A stretch of DNA of 11,858 nt, taken from Syntrophaceae bacterium UBA7544 (GTDB taxonomy: Bacteria; Desulfobacterota; Syntrophia; Syntrophales; Smithellaceae). Within the stretch, counting starts at the first letter, position 1; each line of letters starts with the position of its first letter. The position numbers were made by a program, and so were the translations under genes. The notes beneath the pieces were generated by a model. It searched no databases and was not told where the DNA came from. It was given only the letters and a program-made list of their open reading frames with translations. The stretch spans positions 1-11,858 of the forward strand of contig DLME01000254.1 in the NCBI GenBank assembly GCA_002479215.1, in the 5' to 3' direction. Shown here piece by piece: positions 6,323 through 11,858 of the stretch.

Positions 6323-7501
6323 ATGAGGACGGTGGCCATCATTCCTGCCGGCGGCGTGGGAAAAAGATTAAAAGCGCAAAAGGCAAAACAGTATTTGCTT
6401 TTAGCTGGCGTGCCGGTGTTAGTCCATACCCTTAAAGTATTTCAGCAAGCGGAAATAATCGATGAAATCATATTGGTCTTACCGCCCGACGATGTGCCAT
6501 CAGCACGAAAACAATTAATTAATAAATATGGTTTAGCAAAGGTGAAGGATATCGTTGCCGGTGGCAAGGAGCGTCAGGATTCCGTAAGAAATGGACTTGC
6601 CACCATTTCCGGAGAATTTGATATTGTGGTCATCCATGATGCGGTACGACCATTTGTTACTCAAGAATTGATTCATCAGGTTGTTGCTGCTGCGAAAACC
6701 ACAGGCGCGGCATCCGTCGGTGTGAAGGCCAAAGATACAATAAAAGAAACCAAAAAAAATAATTTAGTTGCAGCAACGATACCGCGGCAAAACTTGTGGC
6801 TGACACAAACTCCCCAGGCCTTTAAATTCGATCTTTTGAAAAAAGCTTATACTGCTGCCTACCGCGGCAAATATTATGGAACAGACGACGCGTCTTTGGC
6901 CGAGAAAATAGGCGCAAAGGTAAAGATGATTGCCGGCTCTTACGAAAACATTAAGATTACTACTCCCGAAGATCTTATTATGGCAGAAGCTTTGATGAAA
7001 AAAAAAGGTGGAGAAATGAATTTTCGCAATGGTTTTGGTTACGATAGCCACAGATTTGCCTATGGCCGAAAGTTTATCTTAGGCGGAGTGGAAATTCCTT
7101 TCAATAAAGGCCTGCAAGGACATTCCGATGCCGATGCTCTCTTGCACGCTATTTGTGACGCCCTTTTAGGCGCAGCGAGTTGTGGCGATATCGGCAGGCA
7201 TTTTCCCGACACCGATGCCGCATACAAAGATATTTCCGGCATAATTCTTCTGGAAAGAGTAAAAAAAATAATCGAAGTAAAGGGATTTTCAATTAACAAC
7301 GTTGATGCCACTGTTGTCATGGAAAAACCGAAACTGGCGCCTTATGCCGCTCAAATGGTGTCTAATATTGCCCGCACTTTGGAAATTACTGAAACTGCTG
7401 TGAACATCAAAGCTAAAACTAATGAGAGTATGGGCTTTGTAGGCCGAGACGAAGGCATGGCGGTTTTTGCGGTAGCTACAATTATAAAAAGCAAAATATG
7501 A
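6323..7501 (+). CDS. ispDF: Bifunctional IspD-IspF: MEP cytidylyltransferase / MEcPP synthase
   Basis: A 392-residue fusion of two enzymes of the methylerythritol phosphate route to isoprenoids. Residues 1-228 are IspD, which joins CTP and MEP: AIIPAGGVGKRLKAQKAKQY (part; 5-24) is the nucleotide-binding loop with the catalytic Lys, then VAGGKERQDSV (78-88), HDAVRPF (105-111) and TQTPQAF (161-167). Residues 235-392 are IspF, which cyclises CDP-ME-2-phosphate: GYDSHRF (239-245) and LLHAICD (273-279) carry the zinc ligands Asp241, His243 and His275, QGHSDADAL (265-273) the active-site loop, and NESMGFVGRDEG (367-378) the CMP site. Such fusions are known in alpha- and epsilonproteobacteria and some others. 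The join contains Met232 preceded by GGTGGAG, which looks like an old IspF start. ATG 6323 has GAGG seven bases upstream. The stop overlaps the gltX start (ATGA), so the two are translationally coupled. Confidence 0.96.
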   Translation: MRTVAIIPAGGVGKRLKAQKAKQYLLLAGVPVLVHTLKVFQQAEIIDEIILVLPPDDVPSARKQLINKYGLAKVKDIVAGGKERQDSVRNGLATISGEFDIVVIHDAVRPFVTQELIHQVVAAAKTTGAASVGVKAKDTIKETKKNNLVAATIPRQNLWLTQTPQAFKFDLLKKAYTAAYRGKYYGTDDASLAEKIGAKVKMIAGSYENIKITTPEDLIMAEALMKKKGGEMNFRNGFGYDSHRFAYGRKFILGGVEIPFNKGLQGHSDADALLHAICDALLGAASCGDIGRHFPDTDAAYKDISGIILLERVKKIIEVKGFSINNVDATVVMEKPKLAPYAAQMVSNIARTLEITETAVNIKAKTNESMGFVGRDEGMAVFAVATIIKSKI

Positions 7502-8952
7502 ATAAAAAAATTAGAGTAAGATTCGCGCCGTCTCCCACGGGAGAGTTGCATGTAGGCAACGCGCGCACCGCATTGTTTAACTGGATGTTTGCCCGTCATT
7601 CCGGTGGTGCTTTTATTTTGCGTATCGAAGATACCGACGAATCGCGCAGTGCTCTTTCTTATCAGATCAATTTGTATGAAGATTTAAAATGGCTGGGTTT
7701 GGACTTGGACGAAGGCCCCCAAATAGATAGTTCTTATGCCAATGGGTATTATGGTCCATATAAACAGAGCGAGCGTTTAGATATATATAAGAATCATCTA
7801 CAGAAGCTTGTGGAAGAGGATCTGGTTTATCCCTGCTACTGCACGGAAAAAGAATTGGAAGATGAACGACAGGCATTGATTCTGAGCAAACGCATGCCGC
7901 GTTACATGGGTAAGTGCAGAAATCTTACGGGAGATGAGAGAAAACAGCGGGAAAATGAGGGAAGAAGACCTTCATTTCGCTTTAAAGTTCAGCCGCAAGT
8001 TATTGAATTTGAAGATTTAATCCGCGGAGCAATGAAATTTGAAGGTGGAGCCATCGGTGATTTTATCATAATGCGTTCCAACGGCATGCCTGCATATAAT
8101 TTTGCCGTAGTCATTGACGACCATCTCATGAATATTACACATGTCATCCGCGGTGAAGATCATCTCTCCAACACTGCTTTGCAGATGATGCTTTACAAGG
8201 CTTTCGGCTTTGAACCTCCTACTTTTGCGCATCATTCTTTAATCTTTGGTAAAGACCGTGCCAAGCTCAGCAAACGCCACGGTTCGGTCTCTGTAGGTGA
8301 ATTTCGCAAGCAGGGTATTTTACCGGAAGCGCTGATAAATTATCTGGCACTTTTGGGAAGTTCTTTTACGGAAGGCCGGGAAATATTATCGTGCGAAGAA
8401 ATGGTTAAATATTTTTCTCTGGAGAGAACATCAAAAAGCGGAGCAATATTTGATGAAGAGAAACTCCACTGGCTCAATGCGATTTATATCAGAAATTGTA
8501 AAACGGAAGATTTAGTCGAGAGGTTGCGGCCATTTTTACAACAGGCAGGTTTTAAAACTGACGTTATTGATGCAAAGTGGCTTAATCAGGTTATTGAACT
8601 AGTAAAAACTGAATTGACCACGCTTTCCGAAATAGGCAGTTACATAAATATATTTTTTAATGATAAATATGAAATGACCGAAGAAGCGAGAAAAATTCTG
8701 GATAGTGAAAAAGCGCGTAAGGTAATCATTGCTTTTAATGAATATTTGAAAACTGCCAAGGAAAATTTACAGGAGCTATATCCTGCGGCAATAAAATGCG
8801 CCAAAGAAAAAACAGGCGCTAAAGGTAAAGAACTTTTTATGCCTATTCGCGCCGCGCTCACCGGCAAAACAACTGGACCGGAATTGGATAAAGTTTTTGC
8901 GATAATAGGCAAAGAAGCAGCTTTAAAAAGATTGAAGCTTGCGACTTCGTAA
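7498..8952 (+). CDS. gltX: Glutamyl-tRNA synthetase
   Basis: A 484-residue class I aminoacyl-tRNA synthetase that charges tRNA-Glu (and perhaps tRNA-Gln, if an amidotransferase route exists; not visible here). The catalytic signatures are intact: PSPTGELHVGN (11-21) is the HIGH motif in its HVGN form, RIEDTD (42-47) follows, and KLSKR (256-260) is the KMSKS motif. YPCYC (111-115) with Cys140 gives the Cys cluster that binds zinc in many bacterial GltX. NFAVVIDDHLMNITHVIRGE (201-220) and DHLSNT (221-226) are usual Rossmann-fold segments, and residues after 330 form the helical anticodon-binding part. Length is normal. The start overlaps the ispDF stop by four bases. The last 32 codons and stop (8854-8952) are echoed by a diverged partial copy about 1.4 kb downstream, which raises the question whether this 3' end is the original one. 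Confidence 0.97.
   Translation: MNKKIRVRFAPSPTGELHVGNARTALFNWMFARHSGGAFILRIEDTDESRSALSYQINLYEDLKWLGLDLDEGPQIDSSYANGYYGPYKQSERLDIYKNHLQKLVEEDLVYPCYCTEKELEDERQALILSKRMPRYMGKCRNLTGDERKQRENEGRRPSFRFKVQPQVIEFEDLIRGAMKFEGGAIGDFIIMRSNGMPAYNFAVVIDDHLMNITHVIRGEDHLSNTALQMMLYKAFGFEPPTFAHHSLIFGKDRAKLSKRHGSVSVGEFRKQGILPEALINYLALLGSSFTEGREILSCEEMVKYFSLERTSKSGAIFDEEKLHWLNAIYIRNCKTEDLVERLRPFLQQAGFKTDVIDAKWLNQVIELVKTELTTLSEIGSYINIFFNDKYEMTEEARKILDSEKARKVIIAFNEYLKTAKENLQELYPAAIKCAKEKTGAKGKELFMPIRAALTGKTTGPELDKVFAIIGKEAALKRLKLATS
8854..8952 (+). repeat. gltX 3' end, copy 1 (within the intact gene)
   Basis: The final 32 codons and stop of gltX. Codon-by-codon comparison with 10286-10384 gives 76 of 99 identical bases and 23 of 32 identical residues. 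Exact shared blocks include TTGGATAAAGTTTTT (8884-8898) and GGCAAAACAAC. Homology stops at or near the stop codon. Confidence 0.85.
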
Positions 8953-8984
8953 AAAAACCATATGCGGCGTTGTATGTCAATCTG

Positions 8985-9335
8985 CTAGGAGAGTAATTTT
9001 CTGAGGAAAAATTGTATAGTGTATCTCGCCAGTGTCCCCATGTAGTGGGGTGCGCGTGCAAGCCACGCGCCGATAATAAAGACCACATAGGAGAGAGCGT
9101 AGGTCGTCGGGCAGCCGATGACGGCGATCAGCGGCTCCTTCAGCCAGACTGCCAGAACGCCCAAAGCGGCCACTGCCGGCCAGCCGATAACATAACTCAA
9201 TCCCATCAAGATCAATCCGGTGATCAACCGCGGCGTCGGACGTTCCTTGAATTCACTGAGATCCGCCGGGTTTTCCAGTATCTTAATGATAAATTTCTTC
9301 CCGGCAAGGTATTGGGCAATTTTTCTTCTAATCAT
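8985..9335 (-). CDS. Small membrane protein of unknown function
   Basis: A 116-residue protein that I do not recognise. The first 34 residues are basic and cytoplasm-like (MIRRKIAQYLAGKKFIIKIL and so on), followed by two or three membrane helices: about 35-53 (RLITGLILMGLSYVIGW), 54-66 (PAVAALGVLAVWLK) and 80-97 (ALSYVVFIIGAWLA), then a short basic tail. ATG 9335-9333 has AAGG and a second purine stretch shortly upstream. It runs opposite to its neighbours and is divergent from the broken glycosyltransferase gene. Its coding region is clearly richer in G and C than the surroundings: I count 76 G/C in the 120 bases 9061-9180 against 36 in 8581-8700 inside gltX. This and its position between the two gltX 3' ends suggest acquisition from elsewhere. 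Alternative reading on the plus strand gives only cysteine- and arginine-rich non-protein-like frames. Confidence 0.72.
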   Translation of the reverse strand: MIRRKIAQYLAGKKFIIKILENPADLSEFKERPTPRLITGLILMGLSYVIGWPAVAALGVLAVWLKEPLIAVIGCPTTYALSYVVFIIGAWLARAPHYMGTLARYTIQFFLRKLLS

Positions 9336-9411
9336 AAAGCCTTATCCTTGGATTAAATACACGAGGCTTCCCTTTTCTGCAACCGCTTTCCCGCAATTCG
9401 ACAGCCATTTC

Positions 9412-9440
9412 TTGACAGGGCACAATGCTCATATTATAGA
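9412..9440 (+). promoter_or_regulatory. Strong sigma70-type promoter before the broken glycosyltransferase gene
   Basis: Perfect TTGACA (9412-9417), a 17-base spacer and TATAGA (9435-9440). The predicted transcript begins near 9447, about 30 bases before the GTG start at 9478, which has GAGG (9469-9472) five bases upstream. Confidence 0.6.
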
Positions 9441-9477
9441 AGTAGGGCAAAGAAAAAGGCGCTTGATCGAGGATACC

Positions 9478-10190
9478 GTGAAGAAAGAGACTAATGGCTG
9501 GGATTTTTTTGATCGCATCTACTACATCTCCTTGGAAGAGCGTGAAGACCGGCTGCTGCGGCCTCGTTTGCCAAAGTGGGACTGACCGGAAAAGTTGAAT
9601 TCGTCATTGTCCAGCGTCATCCCTTCAATGTCGAACAGGGGATGTATGAATCTCACATAACCTGCCTCCGTAAAGGCTTGGAGACTGGCGCAAAGAGGAT
9701 CGTTGTTTTCGAAGACGACATCGTTTTTGGCCGCTTTGACTCTGAGCGCTTCAAGCAATGCACTCAATTTCTGGTGGAACATCCGGACTGGAAAGTGCTG
9801 CTTTTGGGGGCCTTAATACGCTCAAGTCGGAAAACGACTAATCCGTTCATACAAAAAGTCAGCTACCAGAGCCTTGCGCATGCGTATGGCTTAAACAAAC
9901 CTTACGCTGAAACAGTGGCTTATCAATCCTGGCAGGGGATTATCATCGACACCCTGTTTAGGCCTTTGACTGATCACCTCTATGCCATTTATCCCATGTT
10001 TGCGTTTCAAAACGATTTTGCCTCGGACAATGACAAGAAATACGAGAGCCTTGAACGTTTCAGGCGATTGTGCGGCGGCCTTGAGTGGATTCAAAAGGCA
10101 AACGAATTCTACCAGCGACATAAATTTGGTGTTATCGCCGCTCACCTCATGATTCTTTTATCTCTTCTGATCGTTCTAATCTCTCGATGA
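9478..10190 (+). pseudogene. GT25-family glycosyltransferase, frameshifted
   Basis: Two frames together make one glycosyltransferase family 25 protein of about 237 residues, a family that adds sugars to lipopolysaccharide in many bacteria. The first frame starts at GTG 9478 and gives VKKETNGWDFFDRIYYISLE with EREDRLL, the usual N-terminal strand and nucleotide-sugar region. The second, open from before 9561 to 10190, continues ASFAKVGLTGKVEFVIV, ESHITCLRKGLE, VFEDDIVF (the acidic EDD motif), a central region ending SLERFRRLCGGL, and a C-terminal membrane helix. The break lies about 9551-9560 in a GCTGCTGCGG stretch; losing one base (or gaining two) would explain it. The 713-base length is not a multiple of three. 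The second frame has no ribosome site of its own at GTG 9576. Promoter and start look intact, so decay may be recent, or this may be a sequencing error or a programmed shift. Confidence 0.72.
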
Positions 10191-10285
10191 GTCTACCGTA
10201 CCGATTGACCATTACCAAGATATAGGCAATGTGACAACGATAATTTGATTAGTGCACAGGCAAATAAAAATGAGGGCAACGTACG

Positions 10286-10384
10286 GCACTAACTGGCAAA
10301 ACAACCGGGCCGGAGTTGGATAAAGTTTTTTCTATTCTGGGCAAAGATACCACTTTAAATAGATTGAAGCCTTTTACTGGTTAA
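10286..10384 (+). pseudogene. Remnant of a gltX 3' end (copy 2)
   Basis: In one frame this reads ALTGKTTGPELDKVFSILGK, then DTTLNRLKPFTG and a TAA stop, aligning without gaps to the last 32 residues of the intact GltX (ALTGKTTGPELDKVFAIIGK...). The first 15 residues are identical although six of those codons differ, all at the third base. The divergence therefore arose while the sequence was still under selection in a working gltX, so this is not a decayed recent duplicate of the gene next door. Upstream, similarity fades within a few bases (a CGT codon at 10280 may match the Arg of the intact gene), and the nearby ATG frames are unrelated. It is non-functional as it stands. It could be the displaced original 3' end of the chromosomal gene or the last piece of a second gltX. 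Confidence 0.85.
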
Positions 10385-10493
10385 TCTACTGACTACACCT
10401 ACACATCTATAAATGTCTGTATCAAAGAGAATCAATGATAACCGTTTGTAACGATGAACCTGCTGCTAACTATTTCCGGTTCAGTATTGGAAT

Positions 10494-10520
10494 TTGACTT
10501 ATCTAAAATAGTTCTATAAG
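10494..10520 (+). promoter_or_regulatory. Possible promoter of the rhodanese gene
   Basis: TTGACT (10494-10499) and TATAAG (10515-10520), separated by only 15 bases, which is short. It lies about 60 bases before the start codon. Confidence 0.3.
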
Positions 10521-10578
10521 CATACCTTCATATGGAGAACCATGGCAAGATTCATGGATTATGAGAGGAGAGACAGCA

Positions 10579-11082
10579 ATGATAAGAAAGTTGTGGATAT
10601 CGGTTCTGATGGTGGTTTGTTTCACCGTCTTGGCGGGAAATGCCCTGGCTGCTTGGTGGACGAAGGAAATCGATAACGAGAAGTTTGCCGTCACATTTGC
10701 CCGGGAGGTGGAAAGGGGGGCATATAAAATCATGACTGCGGCTGAGTTGAAGGTTTGGATAGAGCAAAAGAAAGACATGTTGATCGTGGATACGAATCCA
10801 GAAGCTAGTTATAAAAAACAGCATATTCCCGGTGCGGTGCATCTGGAAATCCAGCGGCCGGAGATTACCAAGTTGGACGACAAATTGAAAAACGACATGC
10901 TGAAAGTATTAGGACCGAACAAAAATCGTATCATTGTTTTTTATTGTGGCTTCACCGAATGTACGCGGAGTCACAACGGAGCCATGTGGGCCACACGGCT
11001 TGGCTATACGAATGCCTATCGTCAGCCCGGCGGGATCAAGGCCTGGAGTGACGCTGCTTATCCCATGGAAAGCGTTAAATAG
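10579..11082 (+). CDS. Exported single-domain rhodanese (sulfurtransferase-like)
   Basis: A 167-residue protein. ATG 10579 was chosen because AGGAG (10566-10570) lies eight bases upstream and the signal peptide begins there; an earlier ATG at 10561 overlaps that ribosome site. Residues 1-24 (basic start, hydrophobic core, cleavage near NALA) are a signal peptide, so the protein acts in the periplasm. The rhodanese domain spans about 50-163: LIVDTNPEASYKKQHIPGAV (68-87) is the first half with the substrate-edge Asp, IIVFYCGFTECTRSH (118-132) the active-site loop, and LGYTNAYRQPGGIKAW (141-156) the closing motif. The loop has two cysteines, Cys123 (expected sulfur carrier) and Cys128, and is longer than the common CxxGxRS form. 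Exported rhodaneses are linked to sulfur transfer or thiol stress, but nothing around it tells which. It stands alone with gaps on both sides. Confidence 0.93.
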   Translation: MIRKLWISVLMVVCFTVLAGNALAAWWTKEIDNEKFAVTFAREVERGAYKIMTAAELKVWIEQKKDMLIVDTNPEASYKKQHIPGAVHLEIQRPEITKLDDKLKNDMLKVLGPNKNRIIVFYCGFTECTRSHNGAMWATRLGYTNAYRQPGGIKAWSDAAYPMESVK

Positions 11083-11142
11083 AAGTGAACTGCCACCGAT
11101 ACTTGTAACACATGTTAAGTTATAGTTCCGCAGTTTTTGATT

Positions 11143-11161
11143 ATTTCCGATTGAAATGTTG
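11143..11161 (+). repeat. 19-base direct repeat, copy 1
   Basis: ATTTCCGATTGAAATGTTG. It matches 11836-11854 at 18 of 19 positions. Its right part (TGAAATGTTGT, 11152-11162) is also the left arm of an inverted repeat with 11185-11195. Confidence 0.6.
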
Positions 11162-11195
11162 TAGGAATTGGGAAAATGAGAAAAACAACATTTCA
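11152..11195. repeat. Inverted repeat, 11-bp arms
   Basis: TGAAATGTTGT (11152-11162) and ACAACATTTCA (11185-11195) are perfect inverted copies around a 22-base loop, 70 bases after the rhodanese stop. No U run follows either side, so it is not a standard terminator. It could be a binding site, a short repeat element or a Rho-dependent end structure. Confidence 0.55.
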
Positions 11196-11309
11196 GGAAG
11201 AAAGAGATAAAAAAAGTATTTGTTGTACCTACTCCACAATATAATAAAATAAATAAATCTGAAGATTACTGGTTGAAATGTATCAGTGCTCTATCTATTT
11301 AATTTCTCT

Positions 11310-11334
11310 TTTTCTGCCCAAATTGAGCAGAAAA
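11310..11334. other. Hairpin between convergent genes
   Basis: TTTTCTGC (11310-11317) and GCAGAAAA (11327-11334) form an 8-bp stem with a 9-base loop, just beyond the stop of the minus-strand gene at 11339 and after the rhodanese gene. It could help to end transcription from either side, but neither side carries a proper U tail. Confidence 0.3.
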
Positions 11335-11338
11335 GCCT

Positions 11339-11710
11339 TCATTTAACTGTGAAATCATAACGGGCAGATACCGTGTATCGTGCGGGGCTGTAACTATAAT
11401 AGGCCCGTGCCTCGTATCTTCCCGGTCGTGGAGAATTAAAAATCAGGACACCTCGCCCTCTCTTGTGTATGTGTTGATAGTGCCCAGCTATAGTGTCCGG
11501 GGAGCCTGCCGGTACTATACATATCCAATCTCCTGAATAGCCAGGCGAATTGTAATAATGCACCCTGATCTTTTCACCATAATTATATATTTTCTTATTT
11601 GTTTCGATGAACGGTTTGCCCCCGGCAATAGCAGTCTGGCAGCAAAAGGCCAGTATGATCAAAATAATCATGGAAGTGATTGATCCAATTTTGGTAGTTG
11701 TTGTTATCAT
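11339..11710 (-). CDS. Small exported protein, predicted beta-sandwich, function unknown
   Basis: A 123-residue protein. Residues 1-29 look like a signal peptide (Thr/Lys-rich start, hydrophobic MIILIILAFCC, cleavage near TAIA). The mature part of about 94 residues has regular beta strands: PFIETNKKIYNYGEKIRVHY (33-52), DWICIVPAGS (61-70), RGVLIFNSPRPGRYEARAYY (86-105) and RYTVSARYDFTV. The layout of a 'Y.xGExIxVxY' strand, a 'DWIxI' strand and a closing 'PGxYExRxYY' strand resembles Ig-like and SKICH-like beta-sandwich domains; this is pattern resemblance only and no function is known to me. Cys23 and Cys24 lie in the signal and Cys63 is the only cysteine left in the mature part. ATG 11710-11708 has AAGGG about eight bases upstream; Met14 is an alternative start. 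A strong promoter lies directly upstream, and the gene sits between two copies of a 19-base repeat. Confidence 0.78.
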   Translation of the reverse strand: MITTTTKIGSITSMIILIILAFCCQTAIAGGKPFIETNKKIYNYGEKIRVHYYNSPGYSGDWICIVPAGSPDTIAGHYQHIHKRGRGVLIFNSPRPGRYEARAYYSYSPARYTVSARYDFTVK

Positions 11711-11759
11711 CTTTTTACCCTTAATCCTTTATAATAAGAACTTGCTTTTTATTGAAACG

Positions 11760-11788
11760 AGTATAAGAAAAACGACGTTGTTTGTCAA
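11760..11788 (-). promoter_or_regulatory. Near-consensus sigma70-type promoter of the small exported protein gene
   Basis: On the minus strand: perfect TTGACA (11788-11783), a 17-base spacer, then TATACT (11765-11760), leaving a leader of about 40 bases before the ATG at 11710. This is among the best promoter matches in the window and suggests high basal expression. Confidence 0.7.
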
Positions 11789-11835
11789 TGATGATGTGGT
11801 CATCGAATGTGGTTTTTAAAAAAAGGTGTTTATTG

Positions 11836-11854
11836 ATTTCCGAGTGAAATGTTG
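11836..11854 (+). repeat. 19-base direct repeat, copy 2
   Basis: ATTTCCGAGTGAAATGTTG, 18 of 19 identical to 11143-11161. It lies at the window edge, so whether an inverted partner follows, as it does at copy 1, cannot be seen. Confidence 0.6.
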
Positions 11855-11858
11855 CATT

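Larger units (their letters stand above)
10191..10578 (+). other. Gap with gltX remnant and rhodanese leader
   Basis: About 390 bases without an intact gene. 10191-10280 shows nothing recognisable, 10281-10384 is the gltX remnant, and 10385-10578 holds only a possible promoter and the ribosome site of the rhodanese gene. Confidence 0.5.

Noticed and set aside
9012..9356. Plus-strand open frame opposite the small membrane protein gene
   Set aside because: Its protein is rich in Cys, Arg and His without any fold-like pattern, while the minus frame has proper membrane helices and a ribosome site.
9220..9477. Upstream extension of the glycosyltransferase's first frame to ATG 9220
   Set aside because: It would start before the promoter and overlap the divergent membrane gene; family similarity begins only after GTG 9478.
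8884..10330. The identical TTGGATAAAGTTTTT blocks as attL/attR of an integrative element
   Set aside because: No integrase or other mobility gene lies between them, and the match is explained by gltX homology running well beyond this core. Kept only as one possible reading of the gltX finding.
11176..11244. 22-codon open frame starting ATGAGAAAAACA after a purine-rich stretch
   Set aside because: Too short to judge, overlaps the inverted repeat and has no recognisable sequence; could occur by chance in AT-rich DNA.
11138..11280. TTGAAATG-type repeats as a CRISPR array
   Set aside because: CRISPR repeats often end in ATTGAAA-like bases, but the copies are not evenly spaced, the main two are about 700 bases apart with a gene between, and no cas gene is present.

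Overview
The window looks like a stretch of ordinary bacterial chromosome, moderately AT-rich, most likely from a deltaproteobacterium (Desulfobacterota). The pointers are a PAS sensor whose N-terminus (ESKPTYEELKQKIAELE) is of a type common in that group, a CarD/CdnL regulator, a fused IspD-IspF enzyme, a pcm-nlpD pair, and an uncharacterised radical SAM protein of the sort seen in strict anaerobes. A Syntrophus- or Smithella-like organism is a guess from general resemblance, not a tested placement.

Layout. 1-839 (minus): a macro-domain hydrolase gene reads into the start of a PAS sensor gene cut by the window edge. 1016-3008 (plus): a tight set of three genes, namely a small helical protein of unknown function, protein-L-isoaspartate methyltransferase (pcm), and a LysM/degenerate-LytM lipoprotein of the NlpD type that overlaps pcm. 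3083-4225 (plus): a radical SAM protein of unknown role. 4529-8952 (plus): a housekeeping block of CarD-type RNA polymerase-binding regulator, membrane-anchored PIN-TRAM protein (YacL family), IspDF and GltX. The last four steps resemble the yacL-ispD-ispF-gltX order known from Firmicutes. A strong intrinsic terminator sits between the PIN-TRAM gene and ispDF.

8953-10384 is the odd part. It holds a GC-rich small membrane protein gene (minus), a divergent GT25-family glycosyltransferase gene broken by a frameshift behind a near-consensus promoter, and then a second, diverged copy of the last 32 codons and stop of gltX. The intact gltX lies just before this segment and the remnant just after it, so the segment is bracketed by two gltX 3' ends about 1.4 kb apart. 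The differences between the copies are largely synonymous in the best-conserved part. This suggests an insertion or recombination between diverged gltX alleles, or the remains of a second gltX.

10579-11082 (plus) encodes an exported single-domain rhodanese. 11339-11710 (minus) encodes a small exported protein with a predicted beta-sandwich, behind a near-perfect sigma70-type promoter. Two copies of a 19-base sequence (18 of 19 identical) lie on either side of that gene, and the first copy is half of an 11-bp inverted repeat.

I see no CRISPR array, tRNA, rRNA, transposase, integrase or recognisable defence or secretion system. The strongest leads are the gltX remnant with the segment it brackets and the repeats around the last gene.
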